In this document: piece by piece, positions 1 through 10,500 of the stretch
Layout of the letters: every line of letters starts with the position of its first letter
How positions within the stretch are numbered: position 1 is the stretch's first letter
Assembly (NCBI RefSeq): GCF_014805625.2
Contig: NW_023998458.1
Span: forward strand, 2,376,174 to 2,440,173
Reading direction: 5' to 3'
Length of the DNA: 64,000 nt
Source: Glossina fuscipes
Lineage: Eukaryota; Arthropoda; Insecta; Diptera; Glossinidae
Position numbers and translations under genes: made by a program
Notes under the pieces: model-generated
Databases searched by the model: none
The model's input: the letters and a program-made list of their open reading frames with translations, nothing else
What the model was told of the DNA's origin: nothing

Positions 1-243
1 AACCAAACCATTTCTGTGAATATATATGGAAAGAGAATATTCTTTTTCGATCTCAACTTGTGTTGTTTTGTTTAACAACACAAAATACTTTAGAACTTTT
101 GGGAGAATTAATACTGGTAAAGGCGCGCTCCTTAAGGTAGGCAATATATTTTTTACTTTGTTGTTTTTGAATATGTTTAAAATTTGAAGTGATTTATTAA
201 TGTATGTGCCTTTTAAGAGCATAGAGAAGGATTGTCTTATATG

Positions 244-443
244 TTAGGATGGCAAGAAATAGTTTTCGGTAACGGTATGTTAATGAAGTGCGACTGAGAT
301 AAAGATGCGATAAATTTCTTGAAAGTTTTTTTCTCTTTTTAGTCTATTATATTTCAAGAGTCGGTTTTATATTAGGATGGCACGAAATAGTTTTCGGCGA
401 CTGTATATCAATGAAGAGCGATTGACGTGGATAAGCAATAAAT
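244..443 (+). repeat. Diverged direct duplication, about 70 bp, offset 128 bp
   Basis: TTAGGATGGCAAGAAATAG beginning at 244 recurs as TTAGGATGGCACGAAATAG beginning at 372, and the similarity continues through GTTTTCGG, AATGAAG and ATAAAT for about 70 bases with scattered mismatches. It looks like an old local duplication. No coding function is evident in either copy. Confidence 0.7.
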
Positions 444-1035
444 CGCCTAAAAAATGTTTCTGCTTTCAATCTACGCGAACAACTATAAATATTTTTAGGT
501 ACAGAGCCAATGTAATGATAATGAAATCCGTTTTGTCGTCTTTTACTGTCCTTAAGAATTTATATTGGTAACTTGCTCAGTATTCTGGATCCTCTTATTG
601 TGGCATCTTAATTATATCATTTATCAAAATATTTTTCAAGTTAAGAGATACATGTATGCTTATGCTTTCTTGCCGGTAAAATCATGAGTCCATCGCACAT
701 TTGCATATAAATTGCTTGCTAATATGCAAGTTTTTGCAACTGTCTGGAATTGAAAACATATTTACACGTAACGCAGCTAAGGAAAAAAAAAAGAAAAAAA
801 CAACATGTTGGACGTTGCTCATGTGTTCAAAAGAATTGCTCAGATGTGTGTGCGATGAGGATTTATAATTTTGCAAGAATAAGTGCATATATATGTATAT
901 GCAATGTGCACATATGTGCGTTTATTTATATACATACTTTGGCCTCGGTTTAATGTTTGTTGGCTCAGCCCAGTCACATGGTTAATGAGGTTATGAAAGT
1001 AAACAATGTGATAACAAGTAAATAGGCAGCAATAG

Positions 1036-1037
<2 letters not shown>

Positions 1038-1076
<39 letters not shown>
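1038..1076. repeat. (TA)n microsatellite
   Basis: About 19 uninterrupted TA dinucleotides. Other TA-rich tracts in the window lie near 17756-17785, 21447-21474, 22093-22122, 26488-26536, 31471-31497, 43361-43391, 52092-52112, 62578-62602 and 63273-63290. Confidence 0.95.
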
Positions 1077-1078
<2 letters not shown>

Positions 1079-2326
1079 CGCTACAGTGCAGAGTCAATCT
1101 CTGCTTACGTGTGTATATTCTTGTTTGTTGGCGTAGAGGAAGACTTTCATGCGAAGATGATGAGTTAATTTAGGTGTTTATTAAGGCAGCATGTTCGCCT
1201 CAACATAATTATATAATTGTCGAGTATGTTATAAGCGTTAGTTGAACACTTGTTTGTAACAGGTAAACAGGTAACAAAGAAATAACATGGCTAGTAAAGA
1301 TATTTTACGACATTACATTTCGTAGGGTAGTTTTTTAATGAAAAAAAATTTACTTACAAAGTTGAAAATATTTCGCATACGAATCAAATGCTGCGAGTAC
1401 TTGTACTTTTATAACGCAGAAGTTTGTTGCAATGCAATTGATTTTTCGGGAACTTCTTCCCGATGATACTTATCAGCGCTTATATGTGGAATATGTTCAT
1501 TTCATGGCAAGGTTTGCAACTTCCGAGACCCCATGATATACATGATGAGTATTAAATTTTGAGTCGACTTAAGGCACATCCGTCCATTCGTCTTTGTAAT
1601 GTCTGTGGTAAAGAATTTTCTGGCCAACAAAATGAAGTAACTTTAACAGAATTACTAGTTATCGTTTATGTCTACAATAGCAATGCAAATTTTTATAAAC
1701 TATTTTAACATAAAGTTCTTGGGTATAGAAGATCCGGCCACAGCCGAATATAATTTTCGTACCTAATCTTTTGATATGATATGAAATACAAAAGAACGAA
1801 GGAGAATTTGTTTTTAAAAATCCCAAAACGTAAATCATTGAAGTGCACCTGACCCTCGTCAGTTATGCGTAAGGATATTGTGAAATTTTATTTCTTCAAC
1901 TCTAATACTTTCACTATGTCCTAGTATGGGTACATAACATAAGTTATATGTATTTCTAAAGAGTCGAGGCTTCGGAAAGTGTTTGATGTAGTTCAAGCAA
2001 CATGTTCATTCCGAAAAGTTTTCAAGACTCATCCTAACGCTCATTTAATAGACCAATGACAAATTCATTATTAAAATTATCCGCTCCCATGGCTTCATTT
2101 GATTACAAAAATGTCTGTTGTGGTAAATTGGCCTCAACTTGCGAGAAGATCGCCCGAAAACCTAACCACAATTTCTAATACAATAACTTTACGGCAAAAT
2201 CTCATCTTTTTGCGCCAAAGCGCCAAAAATCTATTCAACGTGGTGTCTTCGTCCACTAAAACCTTTGACATTGCACTTAAACTTGGAGCTGTGGGCTAAG
2301 TTCAATTTCACTTGTATAAGGCGCAT

Positions 2327-2353
2327 TTTCCACGAAAGGCCTTTTCGTGGAAA
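2327..2353. repeat. Short inverted repeat, 11-bp arms
   Basis: TTTCCACGAAA (2327-2337) and its exact reverse complement TTTCGTGGAAA (2343-2353) flank the 5-base loop GGCCT. The whole is nearly one long palindrome with a single extra base. GGCGCAT lies on both sides (about 2320 and 2368), so a short direct repeat also brackets the hairpin. Confidence 0.8.
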
Positions 2354-2489
2354 CTAGTAAACTCTGGCGCATTTTTTTTGTGCCGTAGGTGTTATTAGAA
2401 AAAAAATTACTTGTAACTTATGTATATTGTAACGTCAGCAAAAAAAGCAAAACACTCTCTTGGCGAGATAAGCAATGTACAATAAAGTA

Positions 2490-2948
2490 TTTATTTTCCG
2501 ATTTAGAAGTCAAGTGTATTCATTTGAGGAGTGTACAAAATAGTTTTAGACATTCGGTCTTGTTTGCCTTGTTTTATGCTTAATTAAGCATAAAACCTAA
2601 AAAAAATTAACAAAATAATATGTAATCAATTGTAACTGTATGTGGGCATGGTCGATCTTTTCCATTTTTGCACGAAAAGAATAGAGTGCTTTGCAAAGTG
2701 GGAGGTGGAAATTATCAGCCTTCCCTAACTTTTATAATATCTAAGTAACCAGAAAGAACCCACAATTTTTGTTAAGAAAAGCAGAGCCGTATTCTGTTTA
2801 CACCACATACACCAAGGAGACGGACAGACATGGCTTAATCAATTCAGAATTTCACGCTGATCTTTGTAGGATCTCAGAAACTTCCTTGCAAGTGTTACAT
2901 ACGTTATGAGAAAAACAAAATGAGTGGTGGGTATAAAAATTGAAACAG
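2490..2948 (+). mobile_element. Dispersed non-autonomous repeat, type 1, copy 1
   Basis: The left part, CAAAATAGTTTTAGACATTC (about 2535-2554), matches the reverse complement of 12480-12545. The right part contains GACGGACAGACATGG, CACGCTGATC, a GTGTTACAT motif and ends in GGTGGGTATAAAA. No coding capacity is visible. The homologies to 12010-12545, 28920-29312 and 46950-47415 were found by eye and identity is roughly three quarters. The transposon class is not assigned. Confidence 0.75.
2571..2596. repeat. Perfect 26-bp palindrome
   Basis: The 26 bases from GTTTTATGCTTAA onward equal their own reverse complement with no spacer (centre at TTAATTAA). It lies just after the left part of a dispersed repeat copy (2490-2948). 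The related copy at 12010-12545 has no palindrome at the same place, so this is local to this copy. Confidence 0.9.
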
Positions 2949-3100
2949 TTAGGCTGTCTTCAGCTATGCTGATAACGAAGTCAAAGGGTTCAATGTTTTT
3001 TTTTTTAATAACTTTTATAGTCAAATGTTCGCGTTTCTCGATTATGGGATTCCTGAGACATCATGTGATATAATTATGAAAGTATGCAGCAATCTTCATG

Positions 3101-3150
3101 GGGAGAGAGAGAGAGAGATAGAGAGAGAGAGAGAAAGAAAGAAAGAGGAA
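3101..3150. repeat. (GA)n / GAAA purine tract
   Basis: A (GA)n run passes into GAAA repeats, purine-only on the + strand apart from one T. In flies such tracts can bind GAGA factor, but nothing here shows regulatory use. Confidence 0.9.
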
Positions 3151-4218
3151 CAGTGAAACTCTGAGGAGAACTGTAGCGTCAAGTTGTCAATGTTATTTCT
3201 ATTCGAAATCGCTAATGTTGAAAGGAATATTGGACTGTTTAGCTGATCTCACACCATTCTGATGAACCACATCGGAGGATCTTAAAATCTTTTCTATCCG
3301 CATTACATGTTCCATCATTTCGAAAAATTTTGATACTAAATCTAAAGGATAAGGAAATTCTGCATAAGGATTTGCCTTCATTTCATGTTTAGTGCGTACT
3401 AGAGATTCTTCCTTAACGGAGTATAAGGACTTTCAGGTCATGCTAATCGAAAGCGTAAGCACACTGTTATTAAGAATGTCTGATAACTTTACCAAACTTT
3501 AATAACCACGAGTACGATCACGTAAGGAGCAGAAAATGTTATACTGTTTTTTGTGACCACTTAATGTATGCTTAAGATCAGCATCACATAAAGCCAAAGT
3601 AAATTTTCTTTTGATTCCTTCAGTTTTTATTTAAAAAGTCATTAAAGTTACATCCAACAGTGACTTACTGAAGGTGGCAAGGTTTAGTTGTCTAGAAACT
3701 AGGACGACCAGCCTCAAAACTTGCGGATTGTCTTCATTAATTAAAATAAATATATTTTTGGTTATCGTAGGGAACTTGTAGCGAAACAAACTTATGTTGC
3801 CTGCCTGTGTAAGCACAATTTCGATAGATAAGGTATCTACACTCAATAAGATTGTTAAGCAAATCAACATAAAATTTGTCGTTTTCTGTTGAAAACGGAA
3901 TAATTTTCTAGTTTTTTTTTTTTTTTTAATTACAAAGTTAATATCCTGTCTATTGAAAGTGGAAGTAGAATGAAAGCAAACAGCGATTTTTACTGCTTTA
4001 CCTGTTGATCGTATCATGACGACGCGAACAAAGTTCACAAAAATATAAATTACAAATTTTCTGGGTTTTACCAGAAACAGAAAGGGAAAAGGTTTGTCAT
4101 CCTGTAAGGAAAGTTTTCGTGAAGAGTGAAAATCGAAAACAGGCTACGAATGGAATCATGCGGGCATTTGCAGAAATATGTGTTATTCGTTACCTGTAAG
4201 CAGGAAGGAGTTTTAAGA

Positions 4219-4253
4219 TATAAACAGAGTATTTAGCGGATACTCGACAGTTC
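4219..4253 (+). promoter_or_regulatory. Predicted TATA box plus initiator for the anillin-like gene
   Basis: TATAAA lies at 4219-4224. About 30 bases downstream is ACAGTTC (A at 4249), which resembles the arthropod initiator TCAGTY. Putting +1 at 4249 sets the TATA box at -30, the canonical spacing, and predicts a 113-base 5' leader before the ATG at 4362. No good downstream promoter element is seen at +28 to +33. The match is by consensus only; AT-rich DNA produces chance TATAAA, so the spacing is the main support. Confidence 0.45.
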
Positions 4254-4361
4254 AATTATAATCATTCAAAGGCTGAGTTTGCTGTGCACGTACGTTTAGT
4301 GAAATAATAAGTTTTCTCGTTGTCGTAAATAAATTGGTTTAACTTTGCACAAAAGGAAGAA

Positions 4362-7300
4362 ATGACTCCTGCACCAATACAAATGACATCAAAATACTTG
4401 GAGCTCACTCAAGAGAAACGCCAGCAAATAAGAAGTAAAGTCTTTGATTTAAACGATCATAGCGCATCTAATGCTGACATATATGATGCGAAAGGAGACG
4501 CTAGTGTTAACTATAAGCAGAGGAGCAACAGTAGTCACCAATCGAACGACGATATAACCGATCGCAGTATGAAAGAGTCGTATACCTCATCTATATTGCT
4601 GCCTGAACTCGATTTGTCAAATTTAGGAAGCGGGAAATCACTTCAGTCCCTTTGTTCTTTTACAACAACATCACACGAAAAAGTTGACAAAATAAGCAAC
4701 GAAGAAGAACGAGAAGGTAATAGAAAACCGAAGCAACCGAAATGGAATGCAAAAGGTTTGCAAAGACGTGGATTTTCCATATTCAAAGCAGTTTATGAAT
4801 TTCATAAAGAGCAACAACATCAGTTAGAGCAGAAGCATGTGTTGAAAGAAAGCTCCTTCACGGCAGTTGGCGGAGAAAAGATAAGTAATACAATTGCTGA
4901 GCAAAGTAACGCAAAAGGGAGATTAAATCGACAGATGGAAGACAAAAAAATGGCGAGAGTGAAGCCAGGTTTAGTATCGGATAGGGCAGCACTGTTTGAA
5001 GCTCAATATAAAGAAGAAACTGCTCAGTGTCCTCAAAGGGATCAAATCGAAGTGTCGGTGAAGGAACGCATGAGATTATTTGAAAGGAATAGAACTAAAT
5101 CTTTGGCACAGCGGGCGCGCCTCGGCGGGGCTTCGACTCAATTTTCTCAAAGTAAAAAAAAAACACAAATTAAAGATGTGTGCGCGACTGTCAAGCTTCC
5201 TACAGTCAAAGCCAATGTTGATAAGAAGGTACGAGCGAAAGTGGTTGCTTTGCTGCTGGCTTCAAATGAAAATAAAACTGAAGGTGATCTACGTAAGCGA
5301 AGGGAAGAAGATTTGCAAGTACTAGCCAAGGCGTTTAATAAGAAAAATCAGTATTACGGTATTCTGCCGGCAGCTCTTCAACAGCCAGAGAAGGGCGTAA
5401 ATTTAGGACAAGAGCCCGAGTCTAATTCTTCCGCTATTCCTTTACCAACGCCACAAACTTTGGACTTTTATGCGAAACAAGAACCTTTAAATGATCCCAA
5501 CGATAATGAAGCTAAACGAACTCCCATATCCGACCATAAACTTGCATACAGTGATTCATCGGAATTTGACTCCAATAAATCGTTTTCGCATAGTGAAAAT
5601 AGTTATCGCACACACACCACTGTCTCCTCCCTGAATACAACAAATGATTTGAAAGAAACGACAGAACCTTTAAGTTCAAGCGAAAAGCAAAGAAATAGAT
5701 TGCAGCAAAAAGGACTCGAGTGGGGAGAAGGCGAAACTGAGAGCAATATCGGGGAAACCAAAACCTGCGAACATCACTTTAGTGCGATGAAAGTTATCCT
5801 TAATGACAATGAGATGCTAAACGTGCAACGTATCAATGGGAAGTCAATGACAGCGCAAAAAGCTACAATGAAAGAAATGTGCTTTGGCGACACCAATCTT
5901 TATCCTCAAAATTCTCGTAGTCTGGATAGTTCTTTAAACGCCTTTGAAGGGTGCATAGATTGTAACAGGAATTTACACAAATCTTTCGATTATCAAGCGG
6001 ATGGCACTGATGATTGCTCTGAAGACGAAGATCGTCAACAAGAGGGAAACAATATGCGTTTATCGAGGGACCTTGGCCTTGGTACAACAACTATTCCCAG
6101 CTCTTCTTCCCGCAGCCCTTACGCGCAATCCGCCGAAATGGAGTTGAATGTACACAAAGACAACAGTAATTTGACTATGCTTTCACAAGCAGGAAACGCT
6201 CGTCCTGAAGATAAACGTGCACCTTCTACATGGATACATGAAACATGCTGCGAACACAAGCAGGACGTCTTGCAATTCGATAACGGTAATGACAATAGCG
6301 ATGTTGATTTAATGCAAATGAATGAAGAAGAGAACGATAGTATTGCGATTCCGCAGAAAATCAAAAAATTGTTAGACGAAGTTTTCAAACAAAAACGTAT
6401 TACAGCTCAGGCTAGCCGAGCTTTGAAGTTATGTTCTGCTACTACTATCCTTTCCGGTGGTGCGGAAACCGCGGAAAAGAAACGCCATTTATTGGCGGCG
6501 ATCAATCGCCGCCAAGCGTGTTTAAATGAAGTGCAAAGCTTGCGTGTGGGAAAAAGGATGCATTCTTTGGGTGTGGCACGCGAAAGGGGACGTATTACCG
6601 TTAAAGAGATTACGTTGCCGTTGCGACAATGCTATACACGACAATTGGCCTTAGAAACTACACCTGGTCATTACTTGGTCTGCTTACTTAAATGCAATGA
6701 ATATGTGTTGGCCACCAAAGCGAGACCGACTTTACCGGGTTTATTGGCGGTGAAATTTCCCGAAATTTTACGCCTTAACGGCGTGAACACAGACTTCAAA
6801 GTTACCATAGAAATTTACGGTATGTCGGCTGTGCCTCATCAGGTTGAATATCGTTTAAATTCGAATAAGATGCCTAAGAAAAAGAAGAAGAATAGAAACG
6901 ATAGTTGTATAACAATTTCACCGGTTCAAAGTTCGTCAGAATGTCCGACAAATTTGGTGCAGTACGGGTTTGCCGCATTTACCCTAAGGGAAGTGCAGAA
7001 GACTAATTGGACTTTTGTGCAGGTTGCGGACGCTTGCCCTCTAGAAGGTCTTGTGCATATGAAAGTTAATTGCGAGATGTATGTATCGGTGGAACATAAC
7101 GGTTTTCTTACCATTTGTAAGAATGTTTCCGGTTTAGGTGCTTGGCATCGATATTACTGCCATTTAAGCGGTACTATCTTCAACTACTGGGAATATCCTG
7201 ATAATAATACAGAAAAGGAGCCTATTGGTTCCATAGATTTGTATAGTGCCGTCACACAAAAAGTGACGATAGCACCGCCTGATGTTTGTTCACGTCCTAA

Positions 7301-7490
7301 TACCATTATGCTGGAATGTCACCGCTCTATTCGAGAAATGGACCAAGCATCTTCGAGGACCGCAGCCGATGAGCATAAAACGACAGTTCGGCATCTATTG
7401 TCGACTGATACTGACGAGGAATGCCTTGCTTGGTGCGCCTATTTTAATAAAGCTTTGGCTGTATTGCGTGCATGGGGATTACCACAGTAA
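4362..7490 (+). CDS. scra: Anillin-like cytokinetic scaffold protein, single-exon (scraps family)
   Basis: Seen: one uninterrupted frame of 1042 codons, far longer than any other frame in the window. Start chosen: first ATG, purine at -3; the next Met is residue 8. Regions in order: short basic helix (about 10-27) resembling the anillin N-terminus; motif KPGLVSDRAALFEAQ (201-215) and VSVKERMRLFER (about 231-242), hallmarks of fly anillin's central actin/myosin-binding part; charged helical stretch (about 288-332); acidic Ser/Asn-rich low-complexity linker (about 345-660); anillin homology domain (about 663-905) with IKKLLDEV and RRQACLNEVQ; lysine-rich NLS-like PKKKKKNR (838-845); C-terminal PH domain (about 912-1036) with GAWHR and GSIDL. 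Known: anillin links RhoA, septins, F-actin, myosin II and membrane lipid at the cleavage furrow; Drosophila scraps is about 1240 residues and multi-exon. Inferred: an intron-less retrogene paralog, or less likely the sole ortholog. No stops or frameshifts; the N-terminal half is shorter than in Drosophila. Confidence 0.93.
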   Translation: MTPAPIQMTSKYLELTQEKRQQIRSKVFDLNDHSASNADIYDAKGDASVNYKQRSNSSHQSNDDITDRSMKESYTSSILLPELDLSNLGSGKSLQSLCSFTTTSHEKVDKISNEEEREGNRKPKQPKWNAKGLQRRGFSIFKAVYEFHKEQQHQLEQKHVLKESSFTAVGGEKISNTIAEQSNAKGRLNRQMEDKKMARVKPGLVSDRAALFEAQYKEETAQCPQRDQIEVSVKERMRLFERNRTKSLAQRARLGGASTQFSQSKKKTQIKDVCATVKLPTVKANVDKKVRAKVVALLLASNENKTEGDLRKRREEDLQVLAKAFNKKNQYYGILPAALQQPEKGVNLGQEPESNSSAIPLPTPQTLDFYAKQEPLNDPNDNEAKRTPISDHKLAYSDSSEFDSNKSFSHSENSYRTHTTVSSLNTTNDLKETTEPLSSSEKQRNRLQQKGLEWGEGETESNIGETKTCEHHFSAMKVILNDNEMLNVQRINGKSMTAQKATMKEMCFGDTNLYPQNSRSLDSSLNAFEGCIDCNRNLHKSFDYQADGTDDCSEDEDRQQEGNNMRLSRDLGLGTTTIPSSSSRSPYAQSAEMELNVHKDNSNLTMLSQAGNARPEDKRAPSTWIHETCCEHKQDVLQFDNGNDNSDVDLMQMNEEENDSIAIPQKIKKLLDEVFKQKRITAQASRALKLCSATTILSGGAETAEKKRHLLAAINRRQACLNEVQSLRVGKRMHSLGVARERGRITVKEITLPLRQCYTRQLALETTPGHYLVCLLKCNEYVLATKARPTLPGLLAVKFPEILRLNGVNTDFKVTIEIYGMSAVPHQVEYRLNSNKMPKKKKKNRNDSCITISPVQSSSECPTNLVQYGFAAFTLREVQKTNWTFVQVADACPLEGLVHMKVNCEMYVSVEHNGFLTICKNVSGLGAWHRYYCHLSGTIFNYWEYPDNNTEKEPIGSIDLYSAVTQKVTIAPPDVCSRPNTIMLECHRSIREMDQASSRTAADEHKTTVRHLLSTDTDEECLAWCAYFNKALAVLRAWGLPQ

Positions 7491-7559
7491 TAGTGCAAAG
7501 CAATTTGATTTTTTATAAAAAGATGATTTCTTTATTAATAACACTCTTCGCGTAATGTA

Positions 7560-7565
7560 AATAAA
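7560..7565 (+). terminator. Poly(A) signal AATAAA, 70 bases after the anillin stop codon
   Basis: A canonical AATAAA lies at 7560-7565, shortly after the TAA at 7488-7490, and is followed by T-rich sequence (about 7590-7628) of the kind found downstream of cleavage sites. A second AATAAA occurs near 7803. No genomic poly(A) tail or flanking target-site duplication is visible, so any retroposition was old or its marks have eroded. Confidence 0.6.
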
Positions 7566-10500
7566 AGTATTATTGGCATCAATTTGTATTTTTCTCTTTT
7601 TAATTTTTTTTTTTTCTAAATATTTTTTTGTACGCATAAAATAAGAAGAAGAGCATCATTTAACAAGAAAATTCAGCTGAGATTTTTTCTGTTTCGGTTT
7701 GGAAGAACCACTCATTGTATATTTTCAAAAATTAAGAACGATCTTGCTTTACTTATAATATCCTACCTAATGTTTAAAATTGTGTAGTATTAAAAGCTTC
7801 TAAATAAAAATGAAAATGATTAAAGAAAATCACATTTGATTCTTGTGCACTCTACTCTTTGCCACTATTGGTCTCGGTAGCTTACCGGATTATGTCTGTT
7901 CGTCTGAGATGACATAAATAATAATAAAAATTCACGGATTTATAAAGGGTTCAATTGAAATTCCCGTATAACATTATTGATAATCGATAATCGATTAACG
8001 TAAAGAAAGTATGTTCAGCTCGTAGTCCTACTGTTAATATCATAAACTTGACTGCAGTACACGCTTCTTCCTTCTCTCCGTCGAAGGACAATCAACATGA
8101 GCTTGGCAATTTGGAATTCAAGCGATTGATCTCAACGAAAATTGAGCACTTCTAAGAAGAGGACACTTCCTCATGACAGACATCGGGGTGGCCAGAATCC
8201 GAAACTTGCAAATTACAAGTGAAACGACGAAGGCTGGAAATGAGAGGATTTGTGAGTGTGTGGACCAATGCTGTTGTGTTGAATAATCCACAAGTGTAAA
8301 AGGGAATAGAAGGATAGTTTAAAAGTATTCCAGACCCTGAGAAATGCTTAAGATAGTACATCCAAGCAAACTGGCAGTTTATCAAAATGACTTTGTTTAG
8401 AACGAAGAGCGTTAAGTGGTAGGTAGTGCTGTGAAAATGGCATCCAGAAGTAAAAGCTATCGGAATTTGTAGAAAACTGAACTTCATGGTGTTTACATAA
8501 GATTATGGCCCTAAAATTAAAAAATAAGAGCGAGATTTCCGAAAATTTTGTGTGTGAACAAAGAAAAATACAAACCGTTTGTTTTGGAAAATTTCCAAGA
8601 AACGAATGATTATAAAAAGAAAAAAAAATCGAAGAAGCTTTCGAACCTGACCATCACAAAATAAGCAACAAATGAAGTATTATTCTCGGACAGCAATATA
8701 ATTCATCCCACTCCTTCAAACCCCGGAATAAGTATAGTACGAAAAGTATTCCAAATATAAATTACTTTTATACTCTCACGTGGCAATCGGTCACTAGTCA
8801 TAAAGGAATGCAATGCGCAGCCTTCCGATAGCTACTTTGAATGCATATCGTCTTTAGTACGCCGAAGAAATAGTCATGCGTTCCGATATCAGTCTTATTA
8901 TAAAACCAAGTTACTAAGCTCCGCAAACCGCACAGAAAATAATACCTTTGTGGCCCCTGCTCAGAATACGGGGTCTGTGAGTGCAAGCTGCCGATGTGCT
9001 TTGACTTTCCCGCGATAACGACGTATCTCTTAATGCGTGAAATTAATAGTCTATTCTGATTGGACTTCTTCATGATGCGCGATTCCCTTACTATCCAATT
9101 AAATGCAGATTATTATCTTATATCACGTCAACGCGTACTTTACCACTCTCTCTCTTTTGGACTATGATATTTTTTTCACATTATTCTCGCAATTATTATA
9201 AGCGACTTTTCATGGCCTCTTAGCAATCTTTTGAAAAGCGCTACAATTTAGTTTCGCTGCAATAGCAGATGGAGACCCATGTGTAATCCAAATACCGACC
9301 GTGGTTTTTGTATCCGGCCTTCCAGTGATGATCCAATATTTCTTTCTTTTATCAATGGTTACCTTGGCAGCTGGTCAAAGGAGATGCTCCGATCTTCCTA
9401 AGTTTCTTGACTAATTTCGTAGGCATTCTCATGAATTGGTCGACCAGAGCGCAACAAAAATTGTTTCACAAGCCTGCGAAGTATTTGCCCTTTTTGGGAA
9501 AATGTCTTCAGAATTTTTTCAGAATTTCGGCTCATTTTCAAAACGCATTTACTTTATATATTCATTAAAACGCAAAAATCACCATAGAAATCATTGAGGG
9601 ATAATTAACAAAATGTAACTCAGTCAGTTGGTGGGGGAGGAGAGCAAAAGCTCGGATATAAAGCAATGCTATTTAGGTTTCAATGAAATAAATTTTAATT
9701 GAATTGAATTCATATAAATTCAAGCGCAAATGTATTCTCTCTACGTTCTACGTAACGCTATATGGTAAAGGCGTGAGAGAGCGAGAGGGGAAGACTAATA
9801 ATATCGGTAGATAACGCAACACCAACAAAAGCATCTTTCTCATCTGCTTAGGTGATTAATGACCAAATATTTTTTAATATATTAAACACAATTTTGTAAT
9901 ATTGCCTCGGGATACATTTCACTTTACTGTTTAGTTAGTCACTGATCTGTCTGATGGTGCAAGTGGTGGTGCTGATGACGATGGCGATGATGATGATGAT
10001 GATCATGATGATAATAATAATGATGGTAGTGTGGTGTGGCGTAGTGTGCTGCTTCAGTTAATAGGAATGAATGACTGTGATGACTGACAACTCTTTTAAG
10101 TTTTAACAGCAGATAGCAATTTATTGCTGTTGATGAAAAGTAGTAAACTCGGTTTTCGAACGAAGAGCATTTTAACCATTTTTCGGTTTTTCATATTATT
10201 GGCGCCAGTACACGATCAACGATGCAACGATTTCGTTCCTATTGTGTTATGGAAACGAATGCGTTGGTAAAATGAAATTAAATTTCATTTGTTCAACGTT
10301 AATTATGATAAATGGAAAAATTAACATAACGATAATCAAGTTGTTGGTTTTGAGCCTTAACGAGTTAAGTAACACATCTAACTTATCAAATATGTTCTTG
10401 TCATGAAGAGAACTTTACATGAATTCTTGAAAGCCTGAGCATCCTTGAGAGTTAATCAAAGTCTTTTTTTTATGCCCTACAAAATTGATGGTAAATTAGG

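Larger units (their letters stand above)
1..4218. other. Non-coding upstream flank
   Basis: No gene is recognised; frames are at most 135 codons and resemble no protein family. It holds a diverged direct duplication (244-443), a (TA)n tract (1038-1076), a repeat end with a GGGTATAG motif (about 1560-1770), a hairpin (2327-2353), a palindrome (2571-2596), a dispersed repeat (2490-2948) and a (GA)n tract (3101-3150). The 1.2 kb just before the promoter (about 3000-4218) contains nothing else that stands out. Confidence 0.6.

Noticed and set aside
8152..8487. 111-codon minus-strand frame
   Set aside because: No recognisable motif, no splice or promoter context; length is within chance for this window.
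8798..9560. Possible Tc1-type remnant on the minus strand (basic Arg/Lys-rich peptide, SGRP-like motif upstream)
   Set aside because: Only vague resemblance; no catalytic block or terminal repeat could be identified.
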